A stretch of DNA of 64,000 nt, taken from assembly GCA_002350845.1 (NCBI GenBank), contig DEFL01000008.1, positions 20,758 through 84,757 of the forward strand. The letters are read 5' to 3'. Each line of letters opens with the position of its first letter. Position 1 is the first letter of the stretch. The DNA comes from Christensenella sp. UBA2853. GTDB taxonomy: Bacteria > Bacillota > Clostridia > Christensenellales > Aristaeellaceae. Shown here piece after piece: positions 32,963 to 40,419 of this stretch. The translations under genes were made by a program, and so were the position numbers. A model generated the notes under the pieces. The model made no database searches, was not told the origin of the DNA, and was given only the letters and a program-made list of their open reading frames with translations.

Positions 32963-33568
32963 TCAGCCTTCGGTGATGGTGAGGGCTTCAACGGCTTCCA
33001 TGCCTTCAGGCAGGGTAACGATTCTGTTCTGGAGCGTTACATCGTCCAGATCTTCACGCAGGTCTTCGACGGTGAACATTTTGCCTTCCAGGGTATGATT
33101 GGCCAGGAATTCAGCAGCGCCGTCATCGGTGCCGTCAGGGAATGCGATGTCGCTCATTTCGTCGGTCCAGTTGTCGGTATCCAGAACCATGGCGAAGCCC
33201 AGAGGGGTGCGGCCGTAGCCCTTGCCGTGCTGTTCAAAGTAAATGCCTTCGCAGGTATCCAGGGTGATGTCAAAATGGCAGGCCTCGTCGTCAGCGGATT
33301 CGGTGCTGGAATAGGTGCCGCGGTACACGATCAGCTTGTTGGCTTTCAGGCCGGGATCGGTGGTGCCGAAATAGTATTCACGATAGAACAGTTCATAATG
33401 GGTGTCATCGCGAAGGATCAGGGAAGCGTCCTTGGTGGCGTACCAACCCACAGCTTCGATGAAGTTGTTGTCGCTCAGATTGTAGGAGCTCTTGATTTCA
33501 GCGGAAGCGACAGTGACCAGGGACAGAGCAAGGATCATCGCGGTCAGAAGGGCAACAAACTTTTTCAT
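32963..33568 (-). CDS. Small secreted protein of unknown function
   Basis: A 201-residue exported protein. The signal peptide ends near TVASAEI (about residue 23). The mature part is beta-rich with few Lys clusters: YNLSDNNFIEAVGWYATKDA, then YYFGTTDPGLKANKLIVYRG, CHFDITLDTCEGIYF and VLDTDNWTDEMSDI. A single Cys pair could form a disulfide. I do not recognise a family; a lipocalin- or carbohydrate-binding-like sandwich is possible. GAAGGAGG lies 7 bases before the ATG. Its promoter carries the paired 12-bp repeats (33623-33689), so it belongs to the inferred LytTR regulon together with the unknown gene at 35741 and the esterases. Confidence 0.7.
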   Translation of the reverse strand: MKKFVALLTAMILALSLVTVASAEIKSSYNLSDNNFIEAVGWYATKDASLILRDDTHYELFYREYYFGTTDPGLKANKLIVYRGTYSSTESADDEACHFDITLDTCEGIYFEQHGKGYGRTPLGFAMVLDTDNWTDEMSDIAFPDGTDDGAAEFLANHTLEGKMFTVEDLREDLDDVTLQNRIVTLPEGMEAVEALTITEG

Positions 33569-33622
33569 GGGGAATCCTCCTTCTTATGACAGCCTGCTTA
33601 TACAGGTTGCTTTTGTGAGGGT

Positions 33623-33689
33623 AATGTATCAAATGGGCATTTTTGCCACAAGGCGTACATCGTAACTGATGGATTTTACATCGTAATTG
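33623..33689 (-). promoter_or_regulatory. LytTR-type promoter A
   Basis: Minus strand: repeats at 33678-33689 and 33657-33668 (plus-strand ACATCGTAATTG and ACATCGTAACTG), offset 21 bp. Five bases after the second comes -35 TTGTGG, a 17-bp spacer, and -10 TACATT (33623-33628). It lies 3 bases beyond the stop of the neighbouring esterase gene and 55 bases before the start at 33568. Confidence 0.72.
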
Positions 33690-33691
33690 CA

Positions 33692-34627
33692 TTAATGAAA
33701 CAGCCCGTCCAGGAACGCGTTGTACAGATAATAGCGGCTGGTCAAATCCTGGTGGATATTGTCGGACAGGCAGTAAAAGAAATTGTTTTCCGACCGGTTC
33801 GTCCCATAACTGAAATGCGGATTGGCTGCGAGGGTTTGTGCCAGCAGATTGCTGTTGTCAAAGGCCAGATCCTCTGCGCCGCCGCAGGCCATATAAATGT
33901 AGAAAGGTGCTTTGGTACTTTCCACAGCGGCAATGACGGCTTCCGTATCCTGCATGGGGCCGGAGAAGGGCAGGAAATTGGCGCAGACATCCAGCATGTG
34001 GGGAAACAGGGCCCAGGTGGTCATACTGCCCATGGAGAAGCCGCAGATCGCTCGCTGATCCCGGGAAGCCAGAAAGCCTTCTTCATCCGCGGTTTCAGCA
34101 TACGTGCGGTAGGTGCTCTCTGCCAGCGGCATGATTTCCTCCCGCATTTCCCGGGGAAACAGCTCCCAGTCATACAGCAGGTGGCGTGCATCGTAGTAAT
34201 AGGTAGGAGCGGCCAGGATGAAGGGTCTGACAACGCCGGTGGCAATCATGTGATCAAAGGCATTCTTGGTTTCCGGGTTGCACAGAAGGGTGGTCGGGTC
34301 ACAGCCCCGGCCATGGAAGAAATAGATGATCGGATAGCGCTCGGTACTGTTTTCATCATATCCATAGGGCAGATAGACATACATCGTTTTCTTGTATGTT
34401 TTTTCGCCGTACACGCTGGTGCTGTACTTCATTTTTACGACGGTGCCGGGCTGAGTGCAGGGAGCCTCATAGAATGCCCGGTCATAGAGAAGATAATGCG
34501 TGGGTACGCCAGCGAGTTCTCCTGCGTCCAGTACAGTGGGGGCCTGAAATCCGGACTCCTCGGCACAGGCAGGAAGTGCGCTGCACAGCAGCGCCAGCAG
34601 CAGAGCAAGAGAAAGAATACGCTTCAT
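33692..34627 (-). CDS. Secreted esterase, copy 2
   Basis: A 311-residue paralogue of the esterase at 28696-29682. Signal peptide MKRILSLALLLALLCSALPA, with a possible lipobox at LPAC. Core motifs: YLPYGYDENS, IIYFFHGRGC and nucleophile Ser198 in GFSMG; His292 in NIHQD is the likely base. Two extra Cys near residues 109 and 116 (GRGCDPTTLLCN) replace the NETQDSF loop of the other copies, which suggests a different substrate pocket. CAGGAGG precedes the ATG. It is 59 bases downstream of copy 3 with a hairpin between them and has no promoter of its own, so it probably depends on read-through. Confidence 0.82.
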   Translation of the reverse strand: MKRILSLALLLALLCSALPACAEESGFQAPTVLDAGELAGVPTHYLLYDRAFYEAPCTQPGTVVKMKYSTSVYGEKTYKKTMYVYLPYGYDENSTERYPIIYFFHGRGCDPTTLLCNPETKNAFDHMIATGVVRPFILAAPTYYYDARHLLYDWELFPREMREEIMPLAESTYRTYAETADEEGFLASRDQRAICGFSMGSMTTWALFPHMLDVCANFLPFSGPMQDTEAVIAAVESTKAPFYIYMACGGAEDLAFDNSNLLAQTLAANPHFSYGTNRSENNFFYCLSDNIHQDLTSRYYLYNAFLDGLFH

Positions 34628-34652
34628 TTGATCCTCCTGATTTTCATAAAAG

Positions 34653-34675
34653 GCAGGGGCAAAACGCCCCTGCCC
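34653..34675 (-). terminator. Hairpin between esterase copies 3 and 2
   Basis: GGCAGGGGC pairs perfectly with GCCCCTGCC around AAAAC, and TTTTAT follows on the minus strand. It is a terminator or attenuator after copy 3. Confidence 0.8.
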
Positions 34676-34686
34676 ATGGGATCAGC

Positions 34687-35631
34687 TCATTTGAAGAGCA
34701 CATCCTGGAATACATTGTACAGGTTGAAACGGCCTTTGAGGGTCTGATGGATTTCCTTGGAAATGGCTGCATAGCAGTTGTTTACAGCAGGGTCGGTGCC
34801 AAAGGAGAAGGCCTCGTCGGCAATCATGGCGTTGATCAGTTCCACCACGCCTTCGTAGGCCAGGTCGCGCTTGCCGCCGGAGCAGATGTAGAAGAATACG
34901 TCGTCGGCGTACTTGTTGTCCTTCATGGCTTCCTTCAGGGGCTCATAATTGCGGATGCTGCCGCCGGACATGGGCACAAAATATCTGGCATAGTCCATGC
35001 AGCGATAGGTGACCTGCCAGCAGACGGAGCTGCCCTGACTGTAGCCGGAAAAGGCGCGATGAGCGCGGGAGGCGATAAAGCCTGCCTCATCAGGGGTTTC
35101 GGCATAGGTGGAGTACTTGCTTTCAGCGGCGGGCATCAGGTCATTGCGCACTTCATCCACAAACACGACATGGTCGGTGGCACGATCGGCATAGTTGTAA
35201 TAATATGTGGGGCACACCATGAGGAAGGGCTCGCAGATGCCCATATCAATCATGTTGTCAATGGCGTTCTTCACGGATTCATCCCCGATGAAGCTGTCCT
35301 GAGTCTCATTGGTGCCGTGGAAAAAATAGAGGATATTGTACTGACGGTTTTCGTCGTAGCCGTAGGGCACATAGACATTGGCCCATTGATTCAGGGTATC
35401 GCCGTAAACAGAGGTGGTGTACTCAAGTCTTTCAATGGTGCCGGGGTGCTCGCAGGCCGCTTCCCAGAACTTGGGAGCATAGTTGCGGAAATGGGATTCA
35501 TGGCCGTCAGCCAGTTCGGTGACAGTTTCCTTGCGGTCCGCGGGGGCTTCGCGGTCTTCTGCCAGAACGGGAATCATGGCACAAAGGGTCAGCATCAGTG
35601 ACAGCACAAGGCAAATGATCTTTTTCATCAT
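34687..35631 (-). CDS. Secreted esterase, copy 3
   Basis: A 314-residue paralogue. Signal peptide MMKKIICLVLSLMLTLCAM, cleaved near VLAED. Motifs: YVPYGYDENRQYN, ILYFFHGTNETQDSF, and nucleophile Ser198 in GYSQG; GGKRD and KEIHQ supply Asp and His. It is closest in these motifs to copy 1 (same NETQDSF and GGKRD sequences). GGAGGAACCC precedes ATG-ATG. Its promoter (35673-35739) has the paired LytTR-type repeats, and copy 2 follows. The presence of three related secreted esterases in 7 kb indicates local duplication and divergence. Confidence 0.83.
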   Translation of the reverse strand: MMKKIICLVLSLMLTLCAMIPVLAEDREAPADRKETVTELADGHESHFRNYAPKFWEAACEHPGTIERLEYTTSVYGDTLNQWANVYVPYGYDENRQYNILYFFHGTNETQDSFIGDESVKNAIDNMIDMGICEPFLMVCPTYYYNYADRATDHVVFVDEVRNDLMPAAESKYSTYAETPDEAGFIASRAHRAFSGYSQGSSVCWQVTYRCMDYARYFVPMSGGSIRNYEPLKEAMKDNKYADDVFFYICSGGKRDLAYEGVVELINAMIADEAFSFGTDPAVNNCYAAISKEIHQTLKGRFNLYNVFQDVLFK

Positions 35632-35672
35632 GGGTTCCTCCTTCTGTGGATTCAGGGATATCTTGTGATCTG

Positions 35673-35739
35673 AGTGTATAAAGCGCTGTTTCTTCGTTCA
35701 AGACGAACCGCGTAACTGCACTTTTCTGCATCGTAATTG
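35673..35739 (-). promoter_or_regulatory. LytTR-type promoter B
   Basis: Repeats at 35728-35739 (GCATCGTAATTG) and 35707-35718 (ACCGCGTAACTG), offset 21 bp. Five bases on comes -35 TTGAAC, 17-bp spacer, -10 TACACT (35673-35678), 42 bases before esterase copy 3. Confidence 0.72.
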
Positions 35740-35740
35740 T

Positions 35741-36463
35741 TCAGCGGATGGTCATGACAGAATGGAAAGTGATTTCGCCCAGTTCGTCTTCCTGATAAGT
35801 CAGAATGCCGGTTTCTTCCCGGGTGATGACGGTGCTGCCGTCATGAGCAGTCCCAATGGTGGATGTGCCTTCGCACTCCATGCCGTATTCTTCCTCGCTG
35901 AAGGTGAAAAAGAATTCGCGGCTGGTTTCGCTGCCATTGCAGGTGATGCCGTCCCACAGACTGTGCACATTGCCGGGGCCGGTAATGTAGCCGATATCAA
36001 TTTCGACCTGGCAGTCGTCGGGGGATGAACCGGAAACGCTGCAGGTCAACCGGATCAGCTCATGGTCGGGACCGGTCATGGTGACGCTGAACACGTCTGC
36101 GTCAAGAGTAAGCACCGGAGACAGGGCAGCCCAGTCGCCTGAGAAGGTTGCGCTGCCGATCAGGTTGGTGTCAAAGCGTACGCCTTCCTTTGTGGCAGCG
36201 GCATTCAGATAAGCGTTCCCATCGCAGACAGCGGTCAGCAGGATTTCATTGTTCTCCTGCCGCAGGGTGCAGGTGACCATGCCGTACCGGGAAATGATGT
36301 CAGCCAGTTCATCCGTATCGGACTGAGCGGTGACGGTGAGAGTAAACGTTCTGCCGTTTATGAGATGTTCAAGTGCATCGAATACAGAAGTGGTACTTTC
36401 TGCCTGAGCACCGCAGATGCAAAGGACCAGCATGACCAGCACCAGTGCCAGTATTTTCTTCAA
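35741..36463 (-). CDS. Secreted protein of unknown function
   Basis: A 240-residue exported protein. The start is TTG at 36463: AAGGAGGGA lies 6 bases before it, and the signal peptide begins right there (KKILALVLVMLVLCICGAQA); an in-frame ATG at 36493 would add 10 polar residues before it. The mature part alternates beta segments: FTLTVTAQSDTDELADII, CTLRQENNEILLTAVCDG, FDTNLIGSATFSGDW, then FFFTFSEEEYGMECEGTS. I do not recognise a family; a two-layer beta-sandwich is plausible. Its promoter (36512-36578) carries the LytTR-type repeats, and it lies just downstream of the kinase gene, so it is probably a direct target. Confidence 0.68.
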   Translation of the reverse strand: MKKILALVLVMLVLCICGAQAESTTSVFDALEHLINGRTFTLTVTAQSDTDELADIISRYGMVTCTLRQENNEILLTAVCDGNAYLNAAATKEGVRFDTNLIGSATFSGDWAALSPVLTLDADVFSVTMTGPDHELIRLTCSVSGSSPDDCQVEIDIGYITGPGNVHSLWDGITCNGSETSREFFFTFSEEEYGMECEGTSTIGTAHDGSTVITREETGILTYQEDELGEITFHSVMTIR

Positions 36464-36511
36464 GGGAATCCCTCCTTTTTCCACGCTTTCCATCGCGTAT
36501 CCTGTGAACGC

Positions 36512-36578
36512 ATCCTAAGAAAAAGCGCGGCCCGCTGCAAGGCGAACCGCGCAATTGAGGTTTTTTACATCGTAATTT
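36512..36578 (-). promoter_or_regulatory. LytTR-type promoter C
   Basis: Repeats at 36567-36578 (ACATCGTAATTT) and 36546-36557 (ACCGCGCAATTG), offset 21 bp. Five bases on comes -35 TTGCAG, 17-bp spacer, -10 TAGGAT (36512-36517), 48 bases before the TTG start at 36463. The remainder of the gap 36464-36651 shows no gene and no peptide-pheromone precursor. Confidence 0.7.
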
Positions 36579-36651
36579 TGATGATGATTTTCCGGCGAAA
36601 TCACGCGATGAGAGTCAAAGAACCATTTCCAACGGAATCTCTCTGCATGGA

Positions 36652-37959
36652 TTATCTTTCCGGTGCGAGCAGGAGAATATCCATAAAGAACATTTTCCCG
36701 CGCTGCTCGGCCGTGAGCATGCCGTTGTACTTTTCTGCAATACGGTTCATGCTTTTCATGCCGAAGCCATGCCAGTCCGGATCCCCTTTGGTTTGGGGGA
36801 GACCGTTGACAAAGGTGATTTCCTCCTCACAGGGATTTTCCATATGAATGGTGAGCATATTGCCATCCCGGGCAGAGGACAGAGAGATGAAGCGCTCGCT
36901 GCCCTCGGGCAGTGCAGACACGGCGTTGATGGCGTTGGTCAGGGCATTCTGGAAAAGAGAATACAGATCCAGCTCCTCTACGAAAGAGAAATCCGTCATG
37001 CCCACAGAACAGGTCAGCACGATGTTCCGTTGCTGGCAGATGCCGATTTTTTCTGCCAGAAGCACATCCAGCACTTCATTGCCCGAATTGGCGGGGCGCT
37101 CATAGGCGGCAATGGAATGCTTCAACTGATCCAGCTGCTCCTGGGGTACTGTGCCCCGGAAGGATTTCAGGAGGTGCTTTAAATCGTGATATTTTTCATT
37201 GATCAGCTGTGCACTTTCCTTGCTGGCCTCATACTGCACGCGCTGAGTATGAACCAGCTCCCGCATCGTTTCCATGTTTTTGGCCAGGCGGGCCTGCTCC
37301 ATGACGCCGTACTGCAGGGCGATGACCAGCACGTCGATGACGATCTGCCCCAGGGCTTCGGCAATCACTGCCTGCTGATTCCGGTTTGGGTTATCCTGAG
37401 TCAGGCGTGCCATGCCAATGCACAGCAGCAACACGAGGACGGAAGAAACGGCTTTCCGTTTATTGTCGAAATTGTCATTACGGTTTCGTACAAAGGGCCG
37501 GAGGGCAAAAAACATCAGGACATATACTGCACCATAGCAGACCAGATCCACGATCAGGATGCCGCCCTGCTGCCGGGAAAAGCTGTTGACCCATTCAATC
37601 TGCCGAAACAGGGTTTTCACGCTCCCGGCAATGTCCTGACCGATATAGCCGGTGGCGGTCATAAGCAGGACAGTCCAGATGCTTTCATCATAACAGAACC
37701 AGGTGATGGCACTGAGTGTAATATAGACCAGCAGTGCGGCGGCCGCATGGCTGAGCATTGCCGGCGGTGTGCTGCCCGCGATATAAATGCCCCGGACAAG
37801 GTATTGCACGGCGCAGCCGGCCAGCACAGAGGTGATCAACCGCAGATAAAACTGTTTGCGGCGATTCATGGAACAGGACACCAGAAGCAGAGCGATCACC
37901 GACTGGATAAGCAGCAATGCGCTGCGTCCCTGCTGATACCAGACAGGCATATAGGACAT
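36652..37959 (-). CDS. GHKL sensor histidine kinase (AgrC-like)
   Basis: A 435-residue membrane kinase. About six or seven hydrophobic segments fill residues 1-215, as in AgrC-type peptide sensors. The phospho-His is in KYHDLKHLLKSF, the N box is NALTNAINAVS, and the C-terminal GHKL ATPase has HGFGMKSMNRIAEKYNG. Its ATG shares one base with the regulator stop (TAATG). It has no AgrB or AgrD neighbour, so the signal may be something other than an agr peptide. It is the second gene of the RR-HK operon behind promoter D. It is likely to control the local secreted esterases and unknown proteins. Confidence 0.88.
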   Translation of the reverse strand: MSYMPVWYQQGRSALLLIQSVIALLLVSCSMNRRKQFYLRLITSVLAGCAVQYLVRGIYIAGSTPPAMLSHAAAALLVYITLSAITWFCYDESIWTVLLMTATGYIGQDIAGSVKTLFRQIEWVNSFSRQQGGILIVDLVCYGAVYVLMFFALRPFVRNRNDNFDNKRKAVSSVLVLLLCIGMARLTQDNPNRNQQAVIAEALGQIVIDVLVIALQYGVMEQARLAKNMETMRELVHTQRVQYEASKESAQLINEKYHDLKHLLKSFRGTVPQEQLDQLKHSIAAYERPANSGNEVLDVLLAEKIGICQQRNIVLTCSVGMTDFSFVEELDLYSLFQNALTNAINAVSALPEGSERFISLSSARDGNMLTIHMENPCEEEITFVNGLPQTKGDPDWHGFGMKSMNRIAEKYNGMLTAEQRGKMFFMDILLLAPER

Positions 37960-38672
37960 TATCTGCTGCCTCCTTTGTACTGCGCCAGGGCCATCAGGAA
38001 TTCTTTCCGCTTGCTGCTGCTGATGGGCAGATTATGGCCGTGTACCATGACGGTGTTTCCGTTGACTGCCCGGACGTATTTGAGGTTCACCAGGAAGGAC
38101 ACGTTGCATCGCACGAAATGAGCGGGGGCCAGCTTTTCCTCATAGGTTTTCAGATTGCCCCATTGCCGGATGATTTCGCTGTCGGTGTGGATGAGCACAT
38201 CATGGTTGGACACCTCAATAAAGGTAATATCGTCCACATTGATGCGCCGGATTTCTTCCTTGGTACGCACTTCAAGGGTCATGGATGTGCTTTGATGGGC
38301 GAGCATTCTGCATACGCGGTCCATCTTGGAGGAAAACTCCTCAAAGCGTACAGGCTTGAGCACATAATCAAATGCGCCGACGGAATAGCCTTCGATGGCG
38401 TATTGAGTGAGCATGGTGACAAAAATGATCATCACCCGGTTGTCCATCTGACGGATGCGCTTTGCCGCCTCCATCCCCAGCATGTCGGGAATCTGAATAT
38501 CCAGAAACAGGAGATCTGCATCACATTTGTATTCCGTGAGAAAGGGAATGGAACGGTCATACAGCTTGAGATTATAAGCAAATCCCTCATGAGACTCCGC
38601 GTATTTCTTGAGCATGTGGGACAGCCTGTCTGCCTGCTCCGCCTGATCTTCCAGAATGATAATGTTCAGCAT
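37959..38672 (-). CDS. LytTR-family response regulator
   Basis: A 237-residue response regulator. Receiver: IIILEDQAEQADRL with the acidic pocket, phospho-Asp in LLFLDIQIPD, and Lys in DYVLKPV. The C-terminal LytTR domain (about 130-235) has RRINVDDITFIEVSNHDVLI, then HFVRCNVSFLVNLKYVRAV and LPISSSKRKEF. LytTR regulators bind paired direct repeats spaced by about two helical turns next to the -35, the exact pattern seen at four promoters here. The ATG at 38672 has AAAGGA 9 bases upstream; the ATG at 38681 overlaps that site. It precedes the kinase gene and is itself behind one of the four sites. Confidence 0.92.
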   Translation of the reverse strand: MLNIIILEDQAEQADRLSHMLKKYAESHEGFAYNLKLYDRSIPFLTEYKCDADLLFLDIQIPDMLGMEAAKRIRQMDNRVMIIFVTMLTQYAIEGYSVGAFDYVLKPVRFEEFSSKMDRVCRMLAHQSTSMTLEVRTKEEIRRINVDDITFIEVSNHDVLIHTDSEIIRQWGNLKTYEEKLAPAHFVRCNVSFLVNLKYVRAVNGNTVMVHGHNLPISSSKRKEFLMALAQYKGGSR

Positions 38673-38769
38673 TGCGCACATTCCTTTGCAGAAGAAGTAG
38701 TTGTCGAGGGCTCAGAAAAACAACCCACAGCGGAAAAGTGCACAGGGCATTTCCTGATTATTCACACTG

Positions 38770-38837
38770 ATTGTAGGAAAAGAGAAAGTCTGTTTTCAAG
38801 TCGAACATCGTAATTGACCTGTTTTCTATCGTAATTC
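38770..38837 (-). promoter_or_regulatory. LytTR-type promoter D (autoregulation)
   Basis: Repeats at 38826-38837 (CTATCGTAATTC) and 38805-38816 (ACATCGTAATTG), offset 21 bp. Five bases on comes -35 TTGAAA, 18-bp spacer, -10 TACAAT (38770-38775), about 98 bases before the regulator gene. The rest of the 316-base gap 38673-38988 holds the terminator at 38945 and no gene. Confidence 0.72.
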
Positions 38838-38944
38838 GGATCATTGCATCATTCACGTCATTTTTTCATGAGCTGGCGGGAAAATGAATTCAGTTTCCTG
38901 CAGAAGGGTGGCCATCCTCAGATGGGTGTGCGCCATCGCTTTGC

Positions 38945-38977
38945 AAGAAAAAATGACGGCAGTTTTCACTGCCGCCA
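38945..38977 (-). terminator. Terminator of the redox operon
   Basis: CGGCAGT pairs with ACTGCCG around TTTC, and the minus strand continues into TCATTTTTTCTTG. It lies 12 bases past the stop of the hydrogenase gene ending at 38989. Confidence 0.82.
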
Positions 38978-38988
38978 CGCGGGTTTGT

Positions 38989-40410
38989 TTACTGTAGAGG
39001 AGAAATTGCATCGAGAATCGTCTTTTCCAGTGCTTCTCGTCCGTAGCTGTCCACGGCGGCTTTGTTCTTTTCACCGTGCGTCAGATTTCCTGCGCCGCCG
39101 ATACAGCCGTTTACACAGGCCATGCCTTCGATGAAGTTGGCATCCAGCACATTTCTGCTCTTCTTGAGCAGTGCCATCCGGCATTCTTCGATGCCGTCGC
39201 AGGCACAGGCTTTCAGCTCGAAGTCGTCCAGCTTCTGCTCCTTCAGTCCCTCAGCCACAGCGTCGGACAGGCCGCCACTGCGGGCAAAGATGCGGCCGAA
39301 GTAGCTGGCATTGTCCAGCACATCCTCAGGCAGTGTGGTGATATCGATGTCCCGGCTGTCCAGCAGCGCCTGAAGCTCCTCGAAGGTGATCGCTGCATCC
39401 ACATAAGGTTTGACATCATCCAGCTGTACTTCAGCTTTTTTCGCTGTGCAGGGCCCGATGAACACGATTTTCACATGATCTTCATGCTCTTTGATGTATT
39501 TGGCGATGGTTGCCATGGGTGACAGGTTGTGAGAAATATAGGGCACCAGTGCAGGAAATGCTGTTTTCACATAGCGCACAAATGCCGGACAGCAGGAGGA
39601 GGTCAGGAATCCTTTTTCTGTCAGTTCCTTTGATTCAGCCTGTGCGACCATGTCGGCGCCAAGCGCTGCTTCCACAACGGTGTAGAACCCCAGTTCCTTG
39701 ATGCCCGAAATCACCTGGCCAAGCTTTGCATAGGTCAGCTGGCTTCCGATGGCCGGGGCAACCAGGGCATAGACCTTATACCGGGTATTGTCCTGGCTTT
39801 TTTTGAGCATATCGATGACATTGATGATGAAGGAACGATCCGTAATGGCACCAAAGGGGCACTGGTAGACGCATGCGCCGCACTGAATGCATTTATCATC
39901 ATCGATTTTTGCCGCATTGTCTTCGCTGATGGAAATGGCCTTAATCTTGCAGGCACTCTGGCATGGACGCTTGCGGTTGACGATGGCGCTGTAGGGACAC
40001 ACCTTGGCGCACTGGCCGCACTCGACACATTTGGTTTTATCGATGTGCGCTTCGTGATTGTGGTCAAAGGAAATGGCGCCGCGCCGGCACGCATCTTCGC
40101 ATCGGTGAGCCAGACAGCCGCGGCAGGAATCTGTGACCTGATATCCGACGGCCGGACAGTCGTCGCAGGCGATGTCAATGACCTGGATGATGTTGCTTCC
40201 GCGGCCTCCACCCATGGCGAGCTTTACGCGCTCAGCGAGAATCGCACGCTCCTTGTACACACAGCAGCGCATGGTGGGCACTTTGCCCGGCACGATGATT
40301 TTGGGAATATCCAGTACGTTTTCCAGCAGTGTGTCGTTCCATGCCTGCCGGGCGACCTCCCGCAGCACCTTGTATTTCAGATATTGTACCTTGGTATCAA
40401 ATTTACGCAT
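38989..40410 (-). CDS. Monomeric [FeFe]-hydrogenase, group-B-like
   Basis: A 473-residue iron hydrogenase. N-terminal Cys-rich region (about 49-110) and two ferredoxin-like motifs (CVECGQCAKVCPY at 128-140 and CIQCGACVYQCPF at 174-186) carry Fe-S clusters. H-cluster motifs: L1 TSSCCPAF (270-277), L2 GPCTAKKAE (319-327) and L3 EGMACVNGCIGG (428-439), giving the ligand Cys residues 274, 321, 432 and 436. These variants, with no Trp in L1, fit group B rather than the classical group A. It couples reduced ferredoxin to H2. It is the last gene of the rex-adhE operon, 9 bases after the phosphatase gene, and shares a redox function with AdhE. Confidence 0.85.
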   Translation of the reverse strand: MRKFDTKVQYLKYKVLREVARQAWNDTLLENVLDIPKIIVPGKVPTMRCCVYKERAILAERVKLAMGGGRGSNIIQVIDIACDDCPAVGYQVTDSCRGCLAHRCEDACRRGAISFDHNHEAHIDKTKCVECGQCAKVCPYSAIVNRKRPCQSACKIKAISISEDNAAKIDDDKCIQCGACVYQCPFGAITDRSFIINVIDMLKKSQDNTRYKVYALVAPAIGSQLTYAKLGQVISGIKELGFYTVVEAALGADMVAQAESKELTEKGFLTSSCCPAFVRYVKTAFPALVPYISHNLSPMATIAKYIKEHEDHVKIVFIGPCTAKKAEVQLDDVKPYVDAAITFEELQALLDSRDIDITTLPEDVLDNASYFGRIFARSGGLSDAVAEGLKEQKLDDFELKACACDGIEECRMALLKKSRNVLDANFIEGMACVNGCIGGAGNLTHGEKNKAAVDSYGREALEKTILDAISPLQ

Positions 40411-40419
40411 AACGGCTCC

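Noticed and set aside
36464..38988. Search for an AgrD-like or other signal-peptide gene near the kinase/regulator pair
   Set aside because: The gaps 36464-36651 and 38673-38988 hold only regulatory sites and a terminator; no short frame with a ribosome binding site was found.
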